Below, in pieces: positions 37,376 through 45,185 of a stretch of DNA of 64,000 nucleotides. The position numbers were made by a program, and so were the translations under genes. The stretch is from Anaeromyxobacter oryzae (GTDB lineage Bacteria > Myxococcota > Myxococcia > Myxococcales > Anaeromyxobacteraceae): NCBI RefSeq assembly GCF_023169945.1, contig NZ_AP025591.1, positions 5,936,501-6,000,500 on the forward strand, written 5' to 3'. Positions within the stretch are counted from its first letter, which is position 1. Each line of letters opens with the position of its first letter. The notes beneath the pieces are model-generated. The model was not told where the DNA came from. It did not search any database and saw only the letters and a list, made by a program, of their open reading frames with translations.

Positions 37376-37382
37376 GGGGTCC

Positions 37383-38087
37383 ATGATCTTCCCGCTCGTC
37401 GTCCTCCTCTCCGCGGCGTCCCCCGCCGCGCCGGAGGGGCGCGTCGTCGAGGAGGTGGTCGCGGTCGTCCGCAACCCGCCCGGAGCCGCCCCGCGGGTCG
37501 TGACGCTCACGCGCCTCGACGCGGAGGCGCGCGTCGCGCTCGTCGCGCGCGGCGCGGTCGCGGCGGCGTTCCGGCCGCTCGACCGGGAGGCGCTCCGGGC
37601 AGGGCTCGCGTGGCTCCTCGACGAGACGGTCGTGGCCGACGAGGCGGCCCGGCTGAAGCTGCACGACCCCGAGCCCGCCGCCCTCGCGGCGCAGCTCCGC
37701 ACCTTCCGCGCGGCGTTCCGCGACGCGGGCGAGTACGCGCGCTTCCTCGAGGAGACCGCGCTGGCGGAGGAGGACGTCCAGGCGGTGCTCGCGCGGTCGC
37801 TGCGCGCGCGCCGCTTCGTCGAGAGCCGGGTGGGGCGGGCGGCCGTGGTGGCGGAGGACGAGGTGGACGCGTACCTCGCGGCGCGCGGGCTCTCGGCGCG
37901 CACGGCGGAGGCGCGCGAGGCGGTCCGGGGGCGCATCGCCGACGACCGGGCCGCCGCGCAGGCGCGCGCCCTGGTCGCCGAGCTCCGCGCGCGCGCGGAC
38001 ATCCGCGTCGTCGACCCGGCGCTGCGCCCGGCCGCCGCGGCCGGGGCCGCCGGGGCGCACCCGCCCGTCGCCGCGGAGGGGCGCTGA
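37383..38087 (+). CDS. Exported SurA-N-like protein without isomerase domain
   Basis: 234 residues. A short signal peptide (MIFPLVVLLSAASPAAP) is followed by VVEEVVAVV, the typical start of SurA/PpiD-type periplasmic chaperones. Helices follow with the EETALAEEDVQAVLARSLRARRFVESRV pattern, where a family member would carry FKAYLKEQGISEEELREQ. No parvulin-type peptidyl-prolyl isomerase domain is present, so it is chaperone-like only. An Ala/Gly-rich tail ends the protein. It could also be a lone myxobacterial envelope factor. rimI follows 1 bp after its stop, so they are probably one operon. Confidence 0.65.
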   Translation: MIFPLVVLLSAASPAAPEGRVVEEVVAVVRNPPGAAPRVVTLTRLDAEARVALVARGAVAAAFRPLDREALRAGLAWLLDETVVADEAARLKLHDPEPAALAAQLRTFRAAFRDAGEYARFLEETALAEEDVQAVLARSLRARRFVESRVGRAAVVAEDEVDAYLAARGLSARTAEAREAVRGRIADDRAAAQARALVAELRARADIRVVDPALRPAAAAGAAGAHPPVAAEGR

Positions 38088-38088
38088 C

Positions 38089-38577
38089 GTGCGCGAGCCC
38101 GCCGACACCCTCGCGCCGCCCCCGAACGTCCGGTTCCGCCGGATGCGCCCGGAGGACCTCGACCGCGTCGTCGAGATCGAGAAGGACGGCTTCCGCCATC
38201 CCTGGTCGCGCGACCTGCTCGAGCGGGAGCTGGCGCACGCGTGGTCGACGATCCTCCTCGCCACCGAGGAGGCCGCGGGCGGCGGAGAGGGGGTGCTCGG
38301 GTTCATCGTGTTCTGGCTCGTGCACGACGAGGTGCACGTCCTGAACATCGCGACGGCGCTCGAGGCGCGGCGGCGCGGGATCGGCCGAGCGCTGATGGAC
38401 GCCGCCGCGGACGCCGGGCGGCGCCGCGGCGCCACCCTCGCGACCCTCGAGGTGCGGAGGTCGAACGCACCGGCGATCGCGCTCTACCTCGATCTCGGAT
38501 ACCGCCAGGTGGGCGTCCGGCCGAACTACTACGCGGACGAGGGCGAGGACGCGATCGTGATGGTCCTGGATCTGTGA
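38089..38577 (+). CDS. rimI: Ribosomal-protein-alanine N-acetyltransferase (RimI type)
   Basis: 162 residues, GNAT fold. It has FRRMRPEDLDRVVEIEKDGFRHPWS at the N-terminus, the acetyl-CoA loop RRRGIGRALMDAAADAGRRRG (R-x-x-G-I-G-x-A/S), LEVRRSNAPAIALYLDLGYRQVGVRPNYY and a DAIVMVLDL end, all typical of RimI, which acetylates the N-terminal Ala of ribosomal protein S18. The GTG start is 1 bp after the preceding stop, so translation is coupled. Related acetyltransferases acting on other proteins cannot be excluded. Confidence 0.9.
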   Translation: MREPADTLAPPPNVRFRRMRPEDLDRVVEIEKDGFRHPWSRDLLERELAHAWSTILLATEEAAGGGEGVLGFIVFWLVHDEVHVLNIATALEARRRGIGRALMDAAADAGRRRGATLATLEVRRSNAPAIALYLDLGYRQVGVRPNYYADEGEDAIVMVLDL

Positions 38578-38620
38578 GGCTTCCGTTCCGGCGCCGCGCT
38601 GGTGTAAGGAGGCCTCCCTC

Positions 38621-39736
38621 ATGCTCTGGCCGACCTTCCGCTCGTTCCTGTTCCGCTTCGATCCGGAGCGCGTCCACCACCTCGCCCACTGGCTGCTGAA
38701 GCGCGTCGGCCCGTCGGCGGCGCGCGCGCGGCGCCCGGCCCCGATCCCCTCCCTCGCGGTCCGCTGCCTCGGGCTCGACTTCGACGGGCCCGTGGGCCTC
38801 GCCGCCGGCTTCGACAAGGGCGACGTCTCGCTCCCCGGCCTCTTCGCGCTCGGCTTCTCGCACGTCGAGATCGGGACCATCACGCCGCGGCCGCAGGCGG
38901 GGAACGATCGCCCGCGCCTGTTCCGGCTGCCCGAGCACCGCGCGATCGTGAACCGGATGGGGTTCAACAACGAGGGGATGGAGGTCTGCGCGCAGCGCCT
39001 CGAGCGGCTCCCGGCGGCGGCGCGGCTCGGGCCCATCGGCGTGAACGTCGGGAAGAACAAGGTGACGCCGAACGAGGAGGCCGCGCAGGACTACCTCGCG
39101 TGCATCGATCGCCTCCACCCGTTCGCCGATTACCTGGTCGTGAACATCTCGTCGCCGAACACGCCCGGGCTCCGGCAGCTCCAGGAGAAGGACCAGCTCG
39201 ACCGCCTGCTCCGCGCCTGCGTGGCGCGTCTCGCGGAGCGCGCGCCCGGGAAGCCGCTGCTCGTGAAGCTCGCGCCGGACCTCCCGCCGGAGGCCCTCGA
39301 CGAGGCGGTGGACGTCGCGATCGCGGCGGGCGTCGCCGGCATCGTCGCGACGAACACGACGCTTTCGCGCGCCGGCGTGGAGCGCCACCCGCGCGCGAAG
39401 GAGGCGGGCGGCCTCTCCGGCGCGCCCCTCGAGCGGCTCTCGACCGACGTCGTCCGGCGCTGCTACCGCCGCGCGGCGGGCCGGGTCCCGATCGTGGGCG
39501 TCGGAGGCGTCATGGGTGCGGAGGACGCGTACGCGAAGATCCGCGCGGGCGCGTCGCTGGTGCAGGTCTACACGGGGCTCATCTACGGCGGTCCGGGGTT
39601 CGTCGCGGCGACGAATGCAGGTCTCGCCCGGCTCCTCGCGCGGGACGGGTTCGCGACCGTCGCGGAAGCGGTCGGCGCGGACCACCGGGGCGACGTCCGC
39701 TCCGAGCCGCGCACCGGGGTGGCGCCGACCCTCTAG
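38621..39736 (+). CDS. pyrD: Dihydroorotate dehydrogenase (quinone), class 2
   Basis: 371 residues. It oxidises dihydroorotate to orotate with quinone in pyrimidine synthesis. The N-terminal membrane-docking helices (MLWPTFRSFLFRFDPERVHHLAHWLLKRV) mark class 2. FMN and substrate motifs: LAAGFDKGD, GTITPRPQAGNDRPRLFR, NRMGFNNEGM, NISSPNTPGLR with the catalytic Ser, KLAPDLP, TNTTLSR and the VGGVMGAEDAYAKIRAGASLVQVYTGLIY phosphate site. ATG has AAGGAGG 8 nt upstream. It continues the rimI group but with 43 bp spacing. Confidence 0.97.
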   Translation: MLWPTFRSFLFRFDPERVHHLAHWLLKRVGPSAARARRPAPIPSLAVRCLGLDFDGPVGLAAGFDKGDVSLPGLFALGFSHVEIGTITPRPQAGNDRPRLFRLPEHRAIVNRMGFNNEGMEVCAQRLERLPAAARLGPIGVNVGKNKVTPNEEAAQDYLACIDRLHPFADYLVVNISSPNTPGLRQLQEKDQLDRLLRACVARLAERAPGKPLLVKLAPDLPPEALDEAVDVAIAAGVAGIVATNTTLSRAGVERHPRAKEAGGLSGAPLERLSTDVVRRCYRRAAGRVPIVGVGGVMGAEDAYAKIRAGASLVQVYTGLIYGGPGFVAATNAGLARLLARDGFATVAEAVGADHRGDVRSEPRTGVAPTL

Positions 39737-39806
39737 GGGGGATTGCGGTCCCTCCCTCCGGCGCCGAGGATGTGGGGGTTCCTCGCTGACGCACCGCGTT
39801 GCCCGT

Positions 39807-39835
39807 TTGACGTGCCTGACGCGACGCGTTACGGT
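39807..39835 (+). promoter_or_regulatory. Promoter of the phasin-like pair
   Basis: TTGACG (39807-39812), 17-bp spacer, TACGGT (39830-39835). The start would be near 39842, about 47 nt before the ATG, which has a CCGGAGG ribosome site. The -10 box is identical to that of glyQ. Confidence 0.65.
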
Positions 39836-39888
39836 CGGTGTGCGGGGCGGGAGCCGCCCGTTCCCACCGTTTCCACCGGAGGTCCCCC

Positions 39889-40356
39889 ATGGCAGAAGTC
39901 CACAAGATCGAGAACGGCCGCTCGAAGAAGGTCCCGGAGTTCCTGCGGGAACCGCTCGAGGCGGCGCAGCAGCGGCTCGGGCAGTTCGAGGAGGAGGCGC
40001 AGCGTGTCCTCAAGGACCTCATGGTCAGGGGACGTGCGAGCAGGAAGGATATCGAGCAGATCGTGCACCGGCTGTCCAAGCAGGACTGGACCGACATGAA
40101 GCAGCGCCTCGAGAAGCTCCGCGAGCAGGGCGCGGAGCGCGCTGCGGAGTGGAAGGGGAAGGCCGAGACGTTCCGGTCCGAGGCGCTCGAGCGGGTGGTG
40201 GAGCTGCAGACCCGCGCCGTCTCGTTCCTCGGCGTTGCGACGCGGGATCAGGTCGAGGAGCTGTCGAAGGAGCTCGACCGGCTGGCGCGGCGGCTCGACA
40301 AGGCGGAGAAGCCCCGGAAGGTGAAGCGGACGCCGAAGCCGTCCGCCGAGGTGTAG
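39889..40356 (+). CDS. Phasin-like / granule-associated coiled-coil protein
   Basis: 155 residues, highly charged and fully helical. Heptad-like repeats run from about residue 20 to 140 (AAQQRLGQFEEEAQRVLKDLMVRGRASRKDIEQIVHRLSKQDW, then KQRLEKLREQGAERAAEWKGKAETFRSEALERVVEL). The tail is Lys/Pro-rich (KPRKVKRTPKPSAEV). The makeup resembles PhaF/PhaI-type phasins and their relatives, which coat polyhydroxyalkanoate granules. No PHA synthase is in the window, so a general scaffold role is equally possible. It has its own promoter and is followed after 10 bp by a similar gene. Confidence 0.65.
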   Translation: MAEVHKIENGRSKKVPEFLREPLEAAQQRLGQFEEEAQRVLKDLMVRGRASRKDIEQIVHRLSKQDWTDMKQRLEKLREQGAERAAEWKGKAETFRSEALERVVELQTRAVSFLGVATRDQVEELSKELDRLARRLDKAEKPRKVKRTPKPSAEV

Positions 40357-40366
40357 AGGACGCGCG

Positions 40367-40693
40367 ATGCCCGACATCCAGCAGATGTTCAAGGAAGCCT
40401 GGTCGAACGCCCTCGCCGGCGTGAACGCCGCCGAGCAGGAGGCGGAGAAGGTGCTGAACCGCATCGCGGACGCCGCCGGGTTCTCCCCGGAGGACGTCCG
40501 GCGCCACGCACGCGAGTTCGGGGAGCGGCTCACCGTCCAGCGCCGCGAGCTCGAGCGCACCATCGACGACGCCGTGCGCCGGACCGCGAACCGGTTCCGC
40601 ATCCCGAGCAAGGACGACCTCGACGCGCTCCAGAAGCGGCTCGACGCCATCGCGGAGAAGGTCGAGGCGCTCGCGAGGGAGAAGAGCGCCTAG
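40367..40693 (+). CDS. Second phasin-like helical protein
   Basis: 108 residues, helical and amphipathic (MFKEAWSNALAGVNAAEQEAEKVLNRIADAAGF, then a conserved-looking ARRTANRFRIPSKDDLDALQKRLDAIAEKVEAL). The last segment, in which 'RxxxIPSKxDLDALxxRLDxLxxKVExL' is readable, matches the C-terminal part of phasin-family proteins. No strong ribosome site is seen, but it lies 10 bp after the first phasin gene and so is co-transcribed. Its stop overlaps the next start by one base. Confidence 0.7.
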   Translation: MPDIQQMFKEAWSNALAGVNAAEQEAEKVLNRIADAAGFSPEDVRRHAREFGERLTVQRRELERTIDDAVRRTANRFRIPSKDDLDALQKRLDAIAEKVEALAREKSA

Positions 40694-41358
40694 TGCGGGC
40701 GCCGCGGCTCAGCGGGCTCCTCGGGGCCACGGTCGCCGTCGTCGTCTGCGCGACGGTGGCGATGCTCCCCAGGTCCCTCGCCCGCGATCCGCGGCCGGCC
40801 CGCGTCGAGGTCGAGCCGGGGCCGCCAGGCCTCGTCGACCGGATCGACGATCAGCTCGGTGCCCGGATGCCGTCGCTCGACGACGACGACCGGCGGCTCC
40901 TCGCGCGCACCGTCGTCGCCGAGGCGGAGCTGGCGCGGCTCGATCCGCTGCTCGTCCTCGCCGTCATCGAGGTCGAGTCGTCCTTCGACCCCCGCGCGCT
41001 CTCGGGGGCGGGGGCGCGGGGGCTCATGCAGCTCCAGGACGCGACGATGCAGCGCGAGATCGAGCGCTCCGGCCTCACGCCGGGCGACCCGCACGACCCC
41101 GTGCTGAACGTCCAGGCGGGCGTGCGCTACCTCCGGCGCTGCCTCGACTCGTTCACGCGCGAGGACGTGGGGCTCATGGCGTACAACGCTGGCCCGAACC
41201 TCGTGCTGTACCACCTGCAGAAGGGCGAGCTGCCCGAGATCCTCCAGGTCTACCCGCGCCGCGTCCGCGCCGAGCTGCGGCGCCTCCGGCGCAGCCTCGG
41301 CCAGGCGCCCGCGCCGGCGCTGGCGGACGCGCGCCGCGCGCCGGTGGTGGCCGAGTAG
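40693..41358 (+). CDS. Lytic transglycosylase, SLT domain
   Basis: 221 residues. An N-terminal signal anchor (LSGLLGATVAVVVCATVAMLP) precedes a Slt-type catalytic domain: VLAVIEVESSFDPRALSGAGARGLMQLQDATMQ carries the catalytic Glu in VIEVESSF and the GLMQL motif, and the later LMAYNAGPNLVLYHL matches the conserved AYNAGP. It cleaves peptidoglycan to 1,6-anhydromuropeptides in the periplasm. GTG start overlaps the preceding stop by one base. Its coupling to two phasin-like genes is unexplained. Confidence 0.9.
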   Translation: MRAPRLSGLLGATVAVVVCATVAMLPRSLARDPRPARVEVEPGPPGLVDRIDDQLGARMPSLDDDDRRLLARTVVAEAELARLDPLLVLAVIEVESSFDPRALSGAGARGLMQLQDATMQREIERSGLTPGDPHDPVLNVQAGVRYLRRCLDSFTREDVGLMAYNAGPNLVLYHLQKGELPEILQVYPRRVRAELRRLRRSLGQAPAPALADARRAPVVAE

Positions 41359-41423
41359 CGCTCCGAGGCGCTCTCCGGTTACACCGTGAGGGTGACGGCC
41401 CGACGGACGGGCCGCGGAGCCGC

Positions 41424-42056
41424 ATGCGCGTCACCGAGATCTTCTTCAGCATCCAGGGCGAGGGGACGCGCGCCGGCCTCCCGTGCGTGTTCGTCCGCTT
41501 CACCGGCTGCGACCTGCGCTGCAACTACTGCGACACCGCGTACGCGTTCCACGGCGGGACCGACATGACGCGCGAGGAGATCCTCGCGGCGGTCGCGCGC
41601 CATCCGTGCAAGCTGGTCCTCCTCACGGGCGGCGAGCCGCTGCTCCAGAAGGAGCTGCCGGCCCTGGCTCGCGAGCTGCTCGACCGCGGGCTCGAGGTGA
41701 CCATCGAGACGCACGGGCAGCGGCCGCTCGACGCGCTCCCGCGCGAGGTGGTGCGGATCGTCGACGTGAAGACGCCCGGCTCGGGCGAGCCGACCACCGA
41801 CTTCGGCTACCTCGACGCGCTCGCCCGGCACGACGAGGTGAAGTTCGTGGTCTGCTCCGAGGACGACTTCGGCTGGTCGCGCGACGTCGTGCGGCGGCAC
41901 CGCCTCGAGGGCCGGGTGCACGTCCTCTTCTCGCCGGTGTGGGGGCGGGTGGACCCGAAGGACCTCGCGCGGTGGATCCTCGAGAGCGGCCTCGACGCGC
42001 GCCTCTCCCTGCAGATCCACAAGGTGATCTGGGGCGCGGACGTGCACGGCGTCTGA
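41424..42056 (+). CDS. queE: 7-carboxy-7-deazaguanine synthase (radical SAM)
   Basis: 210 residues. It opens MRVTEIFFSIQGEGTRAG, typical of QueE, and has the radical SAM Cys cluster in FTGCDLRCNYCDTAYAF and the SAM motif TGGEPLL. QueE makes CDG from carboxytetrahydropterin in queuosine/7-deazaguanine synthesis. IVDVKTPGSGE and the C-terminal SLQIHKVIWGAD(V)HGV are also family features. GGAG lies 6 nt before the ATG. The other que genes are not in the window. A 121-bp gap with a weak inverted repeat follows. Confidence 0.96.
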   Translation: MRVTEIFFSIQGEGTRAGLPCVFVRFTGCDLRCNYCDTAYAFHGGTDMTREEILAAVARHPCKLVLLTGGEPLLQKELPALARELLDRGLEVTIETHGQRPLDALPREVVRIVDVKTPGSGEPTTDFGYLDALARHDEVKFVVCSEDDFGWSRDVVRRHRLEGRVHVLFSPVWGRVDPKDLARWILESGLDARLSLQIHKVIWGADVHGV

Positions 42057-42139
42057 CGCTTTCCCTGGAATACGGAGGCCGCCTCGCGCGTCGCTCACGG
42101 GCGCGCACGCGGCGAGAAGGCGCCTCGCCGGCCGCATTC

Positions 42140-42169
42140 TTGACGCGCCCCGGCGCGGGGGGCTAGGAG
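42140..42169 (+). promoter_or_regulatory. Possible promoter of the 42178 gene
   Basis: TTGACG (42140-42145), 18-bp spacer, TAGGAG. The second box may instead be the ribosome site of the gene, since AGGAG lies 8 nt before the ATG. Confidence 0.35.
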
Positions 42170-42177
42170 TCGAACCG

Positions 42178-42813
42178 ATGCGCACGGTCGTCATCCCGCT
42201 CGCGGCGGCGCTCGCGGCCCTCGCCGGCCCCGCGGCGGCGGGCCCGTCCATCACGCTCAACGGCGTCGGCATCGACGGCGTGACCGGGCAGCGCTTCGAG
42301 AACGCGACCGTCGTCATCGACGAGCGGGGCGACGTCCACATCGAGGCGAAGGGCTACGCGGTGAAGACCGCCGAGGCCGGGGGGGCCGCCCCCGCGGGCC
42401 CGGGGACCGCGGGCGCGATCCGCGCCGCGGGCGACGCGCGGCCCGCGCCGGGCGGGAAGCCGTCCCGCCGGTACTTCCTCGTCGCCGAGCACGATCAGCC
42501 CGGGACCCAGTTCGACCTCGCCATCTTCATCAACGCACAGTGGATCCGCGAGGTGAAGCAGGGCGAGGGCCAGGTGGTCATGGAGATCACGAAGTACCTC
42601 CGGACCGGTCCGAACAAGGTGGTCCTCGCGGCCACGAAGAAGATCGAGGGTGATCGCGCGTCGTACTCGCCCGGCGTCAAGCTGCACGTCGTCCTCGGCG
42701 AGGGGAACGTCGGGGGCGGTCACGTCATGATCGACGATCCGCTCGTCGAGATGACCCGGACGGCCGCCGAGATCGACGATCGCACCGAAGAGTTCGTTCT
42801 CGAGGCGCGCTAG
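42178..42813 (+). CDS. Secreted protein, function unknown
   Basis: 211 residues. A signal peptide (MRTVVIPLAAALAALAGPAAAGPS) is followed by a beta-rich domain: ITLNGVGIDGVTGQRFENATVVIDERGDVHIEAKGYAV. An Ala/Gly/Pro linker (about 65-90) precedes a second beta-rich part (RRYFLVAEHDQPGTQFDLAIFINAQWIREVKQGEGQVVMEITKYLRTGPNKVVLAATKKI) that reads like a small sandwich domain. No family is recognised. It is 19 bp upstream of another unknown gene. Confidence 0.7.
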   Translation: MRTVVIPLAAALAALAGPAAAGPSITLNGVGIDGVTGQRFENATVVIDERGDVHIEAKGYAVKTAEAGGAAPAGPGTAGAIRAAGDARPAPGGKPSRRYFLVAEHDQPGTQFDLAIFINAQWIREVKQGEGQVVMEITKYLRTGPNKVVLAATKKIEGDRASYSPGVKLHVVLGEGNVGGGHVMIDDPLVEMTRTAAEIDDRTEEFVLEAR

Positions 42814-42832
42814 CCGCGCCGGGAGGGCCGCG

Positions 42833-43300
42833 ATGTTCACGCCCGAGCCGAGCCTGACGCACGTGCCCGCCCTGCGGGAGCAGGTCGTCGCGATCGTCGA
42901 GAGCATCAACCAGCCGCAGGTCTCGATCCCCGGGAAGCCGTCGCAGGGCGTCTCCGGCCACCTCTGCGGGATCCGGAATGGCAGCGGCAGCTTCTCGATC
43001 TTCGTCGGCCTGCACCTGCCCAAGAGCGGCGAGAACGTGATCTACCTGCACGAGCGCCGCCAGCTCACGACGGCGGAGGAGTACCGGCAGGTCGAGATCG
43101 AGGGGCTCCAGTTCCTCGAGTCGATGGGGTTCATGCTCGACAACCTGAACTTCCGGAACCTCTCGCCCGCCGCGCAGGACGAGACGCTCGCGCGGATCCC
43201 GCTCTTCTCGCCGCCGCGCCCGGCCGCGGCGGCGGCGGCCGCGCCCGGCCCCGCCAGCGCGGATCCGGCCCGTGTCGCGCGCCTCCTCGCCTCGTTCTGA
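42833..43300 (+). CDS. Conserved-type cytoplasmic protein, function unknown
   Basis: 155 residues, no signal peptide. The compact N-terminal 115 residues (VPALREQVVAIVESINQPQVSIPGKPSQGVSGHLCGIRNGSGSFSIFVGLHLP ... YRQVEIEGLQFLESMGFMLDNLNFRNL) form a mixed alpha/beta fold without known motifs; the rest is Ala/Pro-rich. GGGAGGG lies 8 nt before the ATG. The following tgl-like gene starts 3 bp after its stop, so the two are probably co-translated and it may serve pilus biogenesis; this is context only. Confidence 0.7.
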   Translation: MFTPEPSLTHVPALREQVVAIVESINQPQVSIPGKPSQGVSGHLCGIRNGSGSFSIFVGLHLPKSGENVIYLHERRQLTTAEEYRQVEIEGLQFLESMGFMLDNLNFRNLSPAAQDETLARIPLFSPPRPAAAAAAAPGPASADPARVARLLASF

Positions 43301-43303
43301 CCC

Positions 43304-44056
43304 ATGCGATCACTCCGAACCGCCGCCACCGTCTCCGCCGCGCTCCTCGCCTGCGTCCACGGCCCCTCGCCGAAGGAGCGCCGCTCGGCCGAGATCCACC
43401 ACGACCTCGGCGTCGAGGCGCTCCGCGCGGGTCGCGCGCCCGAGGCGATCAAGGAGTTCGACGAGGCGCTCGAGAGCGATCCGCGGTTCCCCGAGGCCCA
43501 CCTCGGACGCGGCCTCGTCCTCGAGCTCGGGTTCGGGAAGCTGGAGGAGGCGGAGAAGGAGTATCGAAGCGCCATCGAGCTGCTCCCGGGCTACTCGGAG
43601 GCGCACAACGACCTCGGCCAGCTCCTCGCGAAGACCGGCCGATGGGACGACGCCCTGAAGGAGTTCGACGCCGCCCTCGAGAACATGCTCTACAAGGAGC
43701 CGTGGGTGGCGCGGTGCAACAAGGGGCAGGCGCTCTACCGCATGGGCAGCCGCGCCGAGGGGCTCGCCGAGATGCGCGCGTGCCTGCAGGCCGCGCCGGC
43801 GTACTGCGACGGACGTCGCGAGCTCGGGCGCACCCTCCTCGGGGACGGGAAGGTGAAGGACGCCGTGACCGAGCTCGACGCCTACGCGCGGACCTGCGAG
43901 CGGCGGCCGGACTCGCATCTCCAGCTCGGCCTCGCGCGGATGAAGGCCGGCGACATCGCGGGTGCCCGCGCCGCGTTCGAGCGCTGCAAGGAGCTCGGGG
44001 ACGGCACGTCGGCCGGCGAGGAGTGCCGGCGGAGCCTCGCTCTCCTCGTCGAGTGA
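43304..44056 (+). CDS. tgl: Tgl/PilF-like TPR lipoprotein (type IV pilus secretin pilotin)
   Basis: 250 residues. The signal peptide ends with a lipobox (AALLAC), so the mature protein is lipidated. The rest is six TPR units: HHDLGVEALRAGRAPEAIKEFDEALESDPRF, AHLGRGLVLELGFGKLEEAEKEYRSAIELLPGY, AHNDLGQLLAKTGRWDDALKEFDAAL, and three more. Size, lipidation and repeat number match Tgl of Myxococcus and PilF/PilW of other bacteria, which guide assembly of the PilQ secretin for type IV pili. A rodZ-like gene follows, as pilF and rodZ neighbour each other in Gammaproteobacteria. The gene symbol is by family and context. Confidence 0.75.
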   Translation: MRSLRTAATVSAALLACVHGPSPKERRSAEIHHDLGVEALRAGRAPEAIKEFDEALESDPRFPEAHLGRGLVLELGFGKLEEAEKEYRSAIELLPGYSEAHNDLGQLLAKTGRWDDALKEFDAALENMLYKEPWVARCNKGQALYRMGSRAEGLAEMRACLQAAPAYCDGRRELGRTLLGDGKVKDAVTELDAYARTCERRPDSHLQLGLARMKAGDIAGARAAFERCKELGDGTSAGEECRRSLALLVE

Positions 44057-44059
44057 ACC

Positions 44060-44434
44060 GTGTCCGGACTGCCCGAACCCGATGAGACCCTCCACGGCTT
44101 CGGCCGCTGGCTCGCGCGAGAGCGGGAGCTGCGCGGTCTCTCGCGCGACGAGGTCGGCCGCGCCACCAAGCTCGCGCCAGGCGTCGTGGAGGCGCTCGAG
44201 TCCGGCGACGAGGCCCGCATGCCGCCCCGCGCGTACGTGGTCGGCTACCTCCGTGCGTACGCCGCGGCGGTCGGCCTCGACCCGGACGAGGTCGTGCTCC
44301 GGTACGAGGAGGCCGCCGGGCCGCTGACGGACGCCCGCGGGAAGGGCCGACACGCGCCCCAGCCGCGGACCGTCGGCATCGCGGTCGCGGTGGTCGCCGC
44401 GATCGCGGCGACGGTGTGGGCCTTCCTCCGCTGA
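44060..44434 (+). CDS. RodZ-like helix-turn-helix membrane protein
   Basis: 124 residues. An N-terminal Cro/HTH_25-type domain (FGRWLARERELRGLSRDEVGRATKLAPGVVEALESGDEARMPPRAYVVGYLRAYAAAVGLDPDEVV) matches the RodZ cytoplasmic domain that binds MreB. A basic stretch and one helix (TVGIAVAVVAAIAATVWAFL) follow. The large periplasmic domain of full RodZ is missing, so this is a short form. GTG start 3 bp after the tgl-like stop implies coupling. It may link cell shape and pilus placement, by inference. Confidence 0.8.
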   Translation: MSGLPEPDETLHGFGRWLARERELRGLSRDEVGRATKLAPGVVEALESGDEARMPPRAYVVGYLRAYAAAVGLDPDEVVLRYEEAAGPLTDARGKGRHAPQPRTVGIAVAVVAAIAATVWAFLR

Positions 44435-44528
44435 TCGGCGCGCGCGGAGGCTGGCGCGCGGCGTCCTACCCCAGGTTAGAATGGCCGGCAGCCGGGTTCC
44501 TCCCGGCGCGGCTGGATCGGGGGAAGCG

Positions 44529-45131
44529 GTGCCGCAGCGAACACTCCCGCGCCTCGAGCGCTTCGTGGCGGGGCTCGCCGGTGGCCTCGACGCGTTCCCG
44601 TCCGCGCTCGCGAAGGGCGCTCTCGTGCGGAACCTCCTCGAGGACGAGCCTCTGCCCGAGATCCTCCCGGCGCTCCCGGAGCCGCTGCGCCGCCTCGCGA
44701 CCGAGCCGCCGGTGGGAAGCGAGTGGATCCCGGAGGCGCACTTCGACGCGCTCGTCCTCGCCGTGGCCGACGCGCGCGGGCTCACCGACGCGGAGCTCCT
44801 CTCCTGGACGCGCGCGCGCAACCTGAGGCTCTTCTCGAGCCCCGCGTACCGGATCCTCATGGCCGTGATGTCGCCCGCGCAGCTCCTCCGGTTCGCCGGC
44901 GCGCGCTGGACGAACTGGCACCGCGGGACGACGCTCGAGGTGGAGGGGATCGCGGACGACGGCGTCATGGCGTCGCTCCGGTACCCGCGCGGACTGTTCG
45001 ATCCGACCATCCTCCGGGTGTACGGCGAGGCGTTCACGGCGGCGCTCCAGATGGCGAACGCGAAGGAGCCGGCGGTCACCGTCGTCGCCGAGCAGCCCGG
45101 CCTCGCGCGGTACCGCGCCTCCTGGAGCTGA
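44529..45131 (+). CDS. Probable TIGR02265/DUF2378-type myxobacterial protein
   Basis: 200 residues. The layout resembles Myxococcales-restricted TIGR02265 proteins: an N-terminal segment with FPSALAKGALVRNLLEDEPLPEILPALPEPLRRL, a middle helix bundle, and a C-terminal beta part with GTTLEVEGIADDGVMASLRYP ... ALQMANAKEPAVTVVAEQPGLARYRASW. Function of the family is unknown. GTG at 44529 is preferred: GGGGGAAGC lies just upstream, and the earlier ATG at 44481 overlaps a TAGAAT -10-like box (44477-44482). The family match is by eye and moderate. Confidence 0.55.
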   Translation: MPQRTLPRLERFVAGLAGGLDAFPSALAKGALVRNLLEDEPLPEILPALPEPLRRLATEPPVGSEWIPEAHFDALVLAVADARGLTDAELLSWTRARNLRLFSSPAYRILMAVMSPAQLLRFAGARWTNWHRGTTLEVEGIADDGVMASLRYPRGLFDPTILRVYGEAFTAALQMANAKEPAVTVVAEQPGLARYRASWS

Positions 45132-45185
45132 CGGGGCCCCCGCGGTGGCGCGGCCCCGCCGGAGCGGTTACCGTGCCGGACGCGC

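Noticed and set aside
37374..37376. ATG as start of the SurA-N-like gene
   Set aside because: It overlaps the TACAAT box and would sit before the transcription start; ATG 37383 opens the signal peptide.
44481..44483. ATG as start of the TIGR02265-like gene
   Set aside because: It lies inside a TAGAAT box without a ribosome site; GTG 44529 has GGGGGAAGC upstream.
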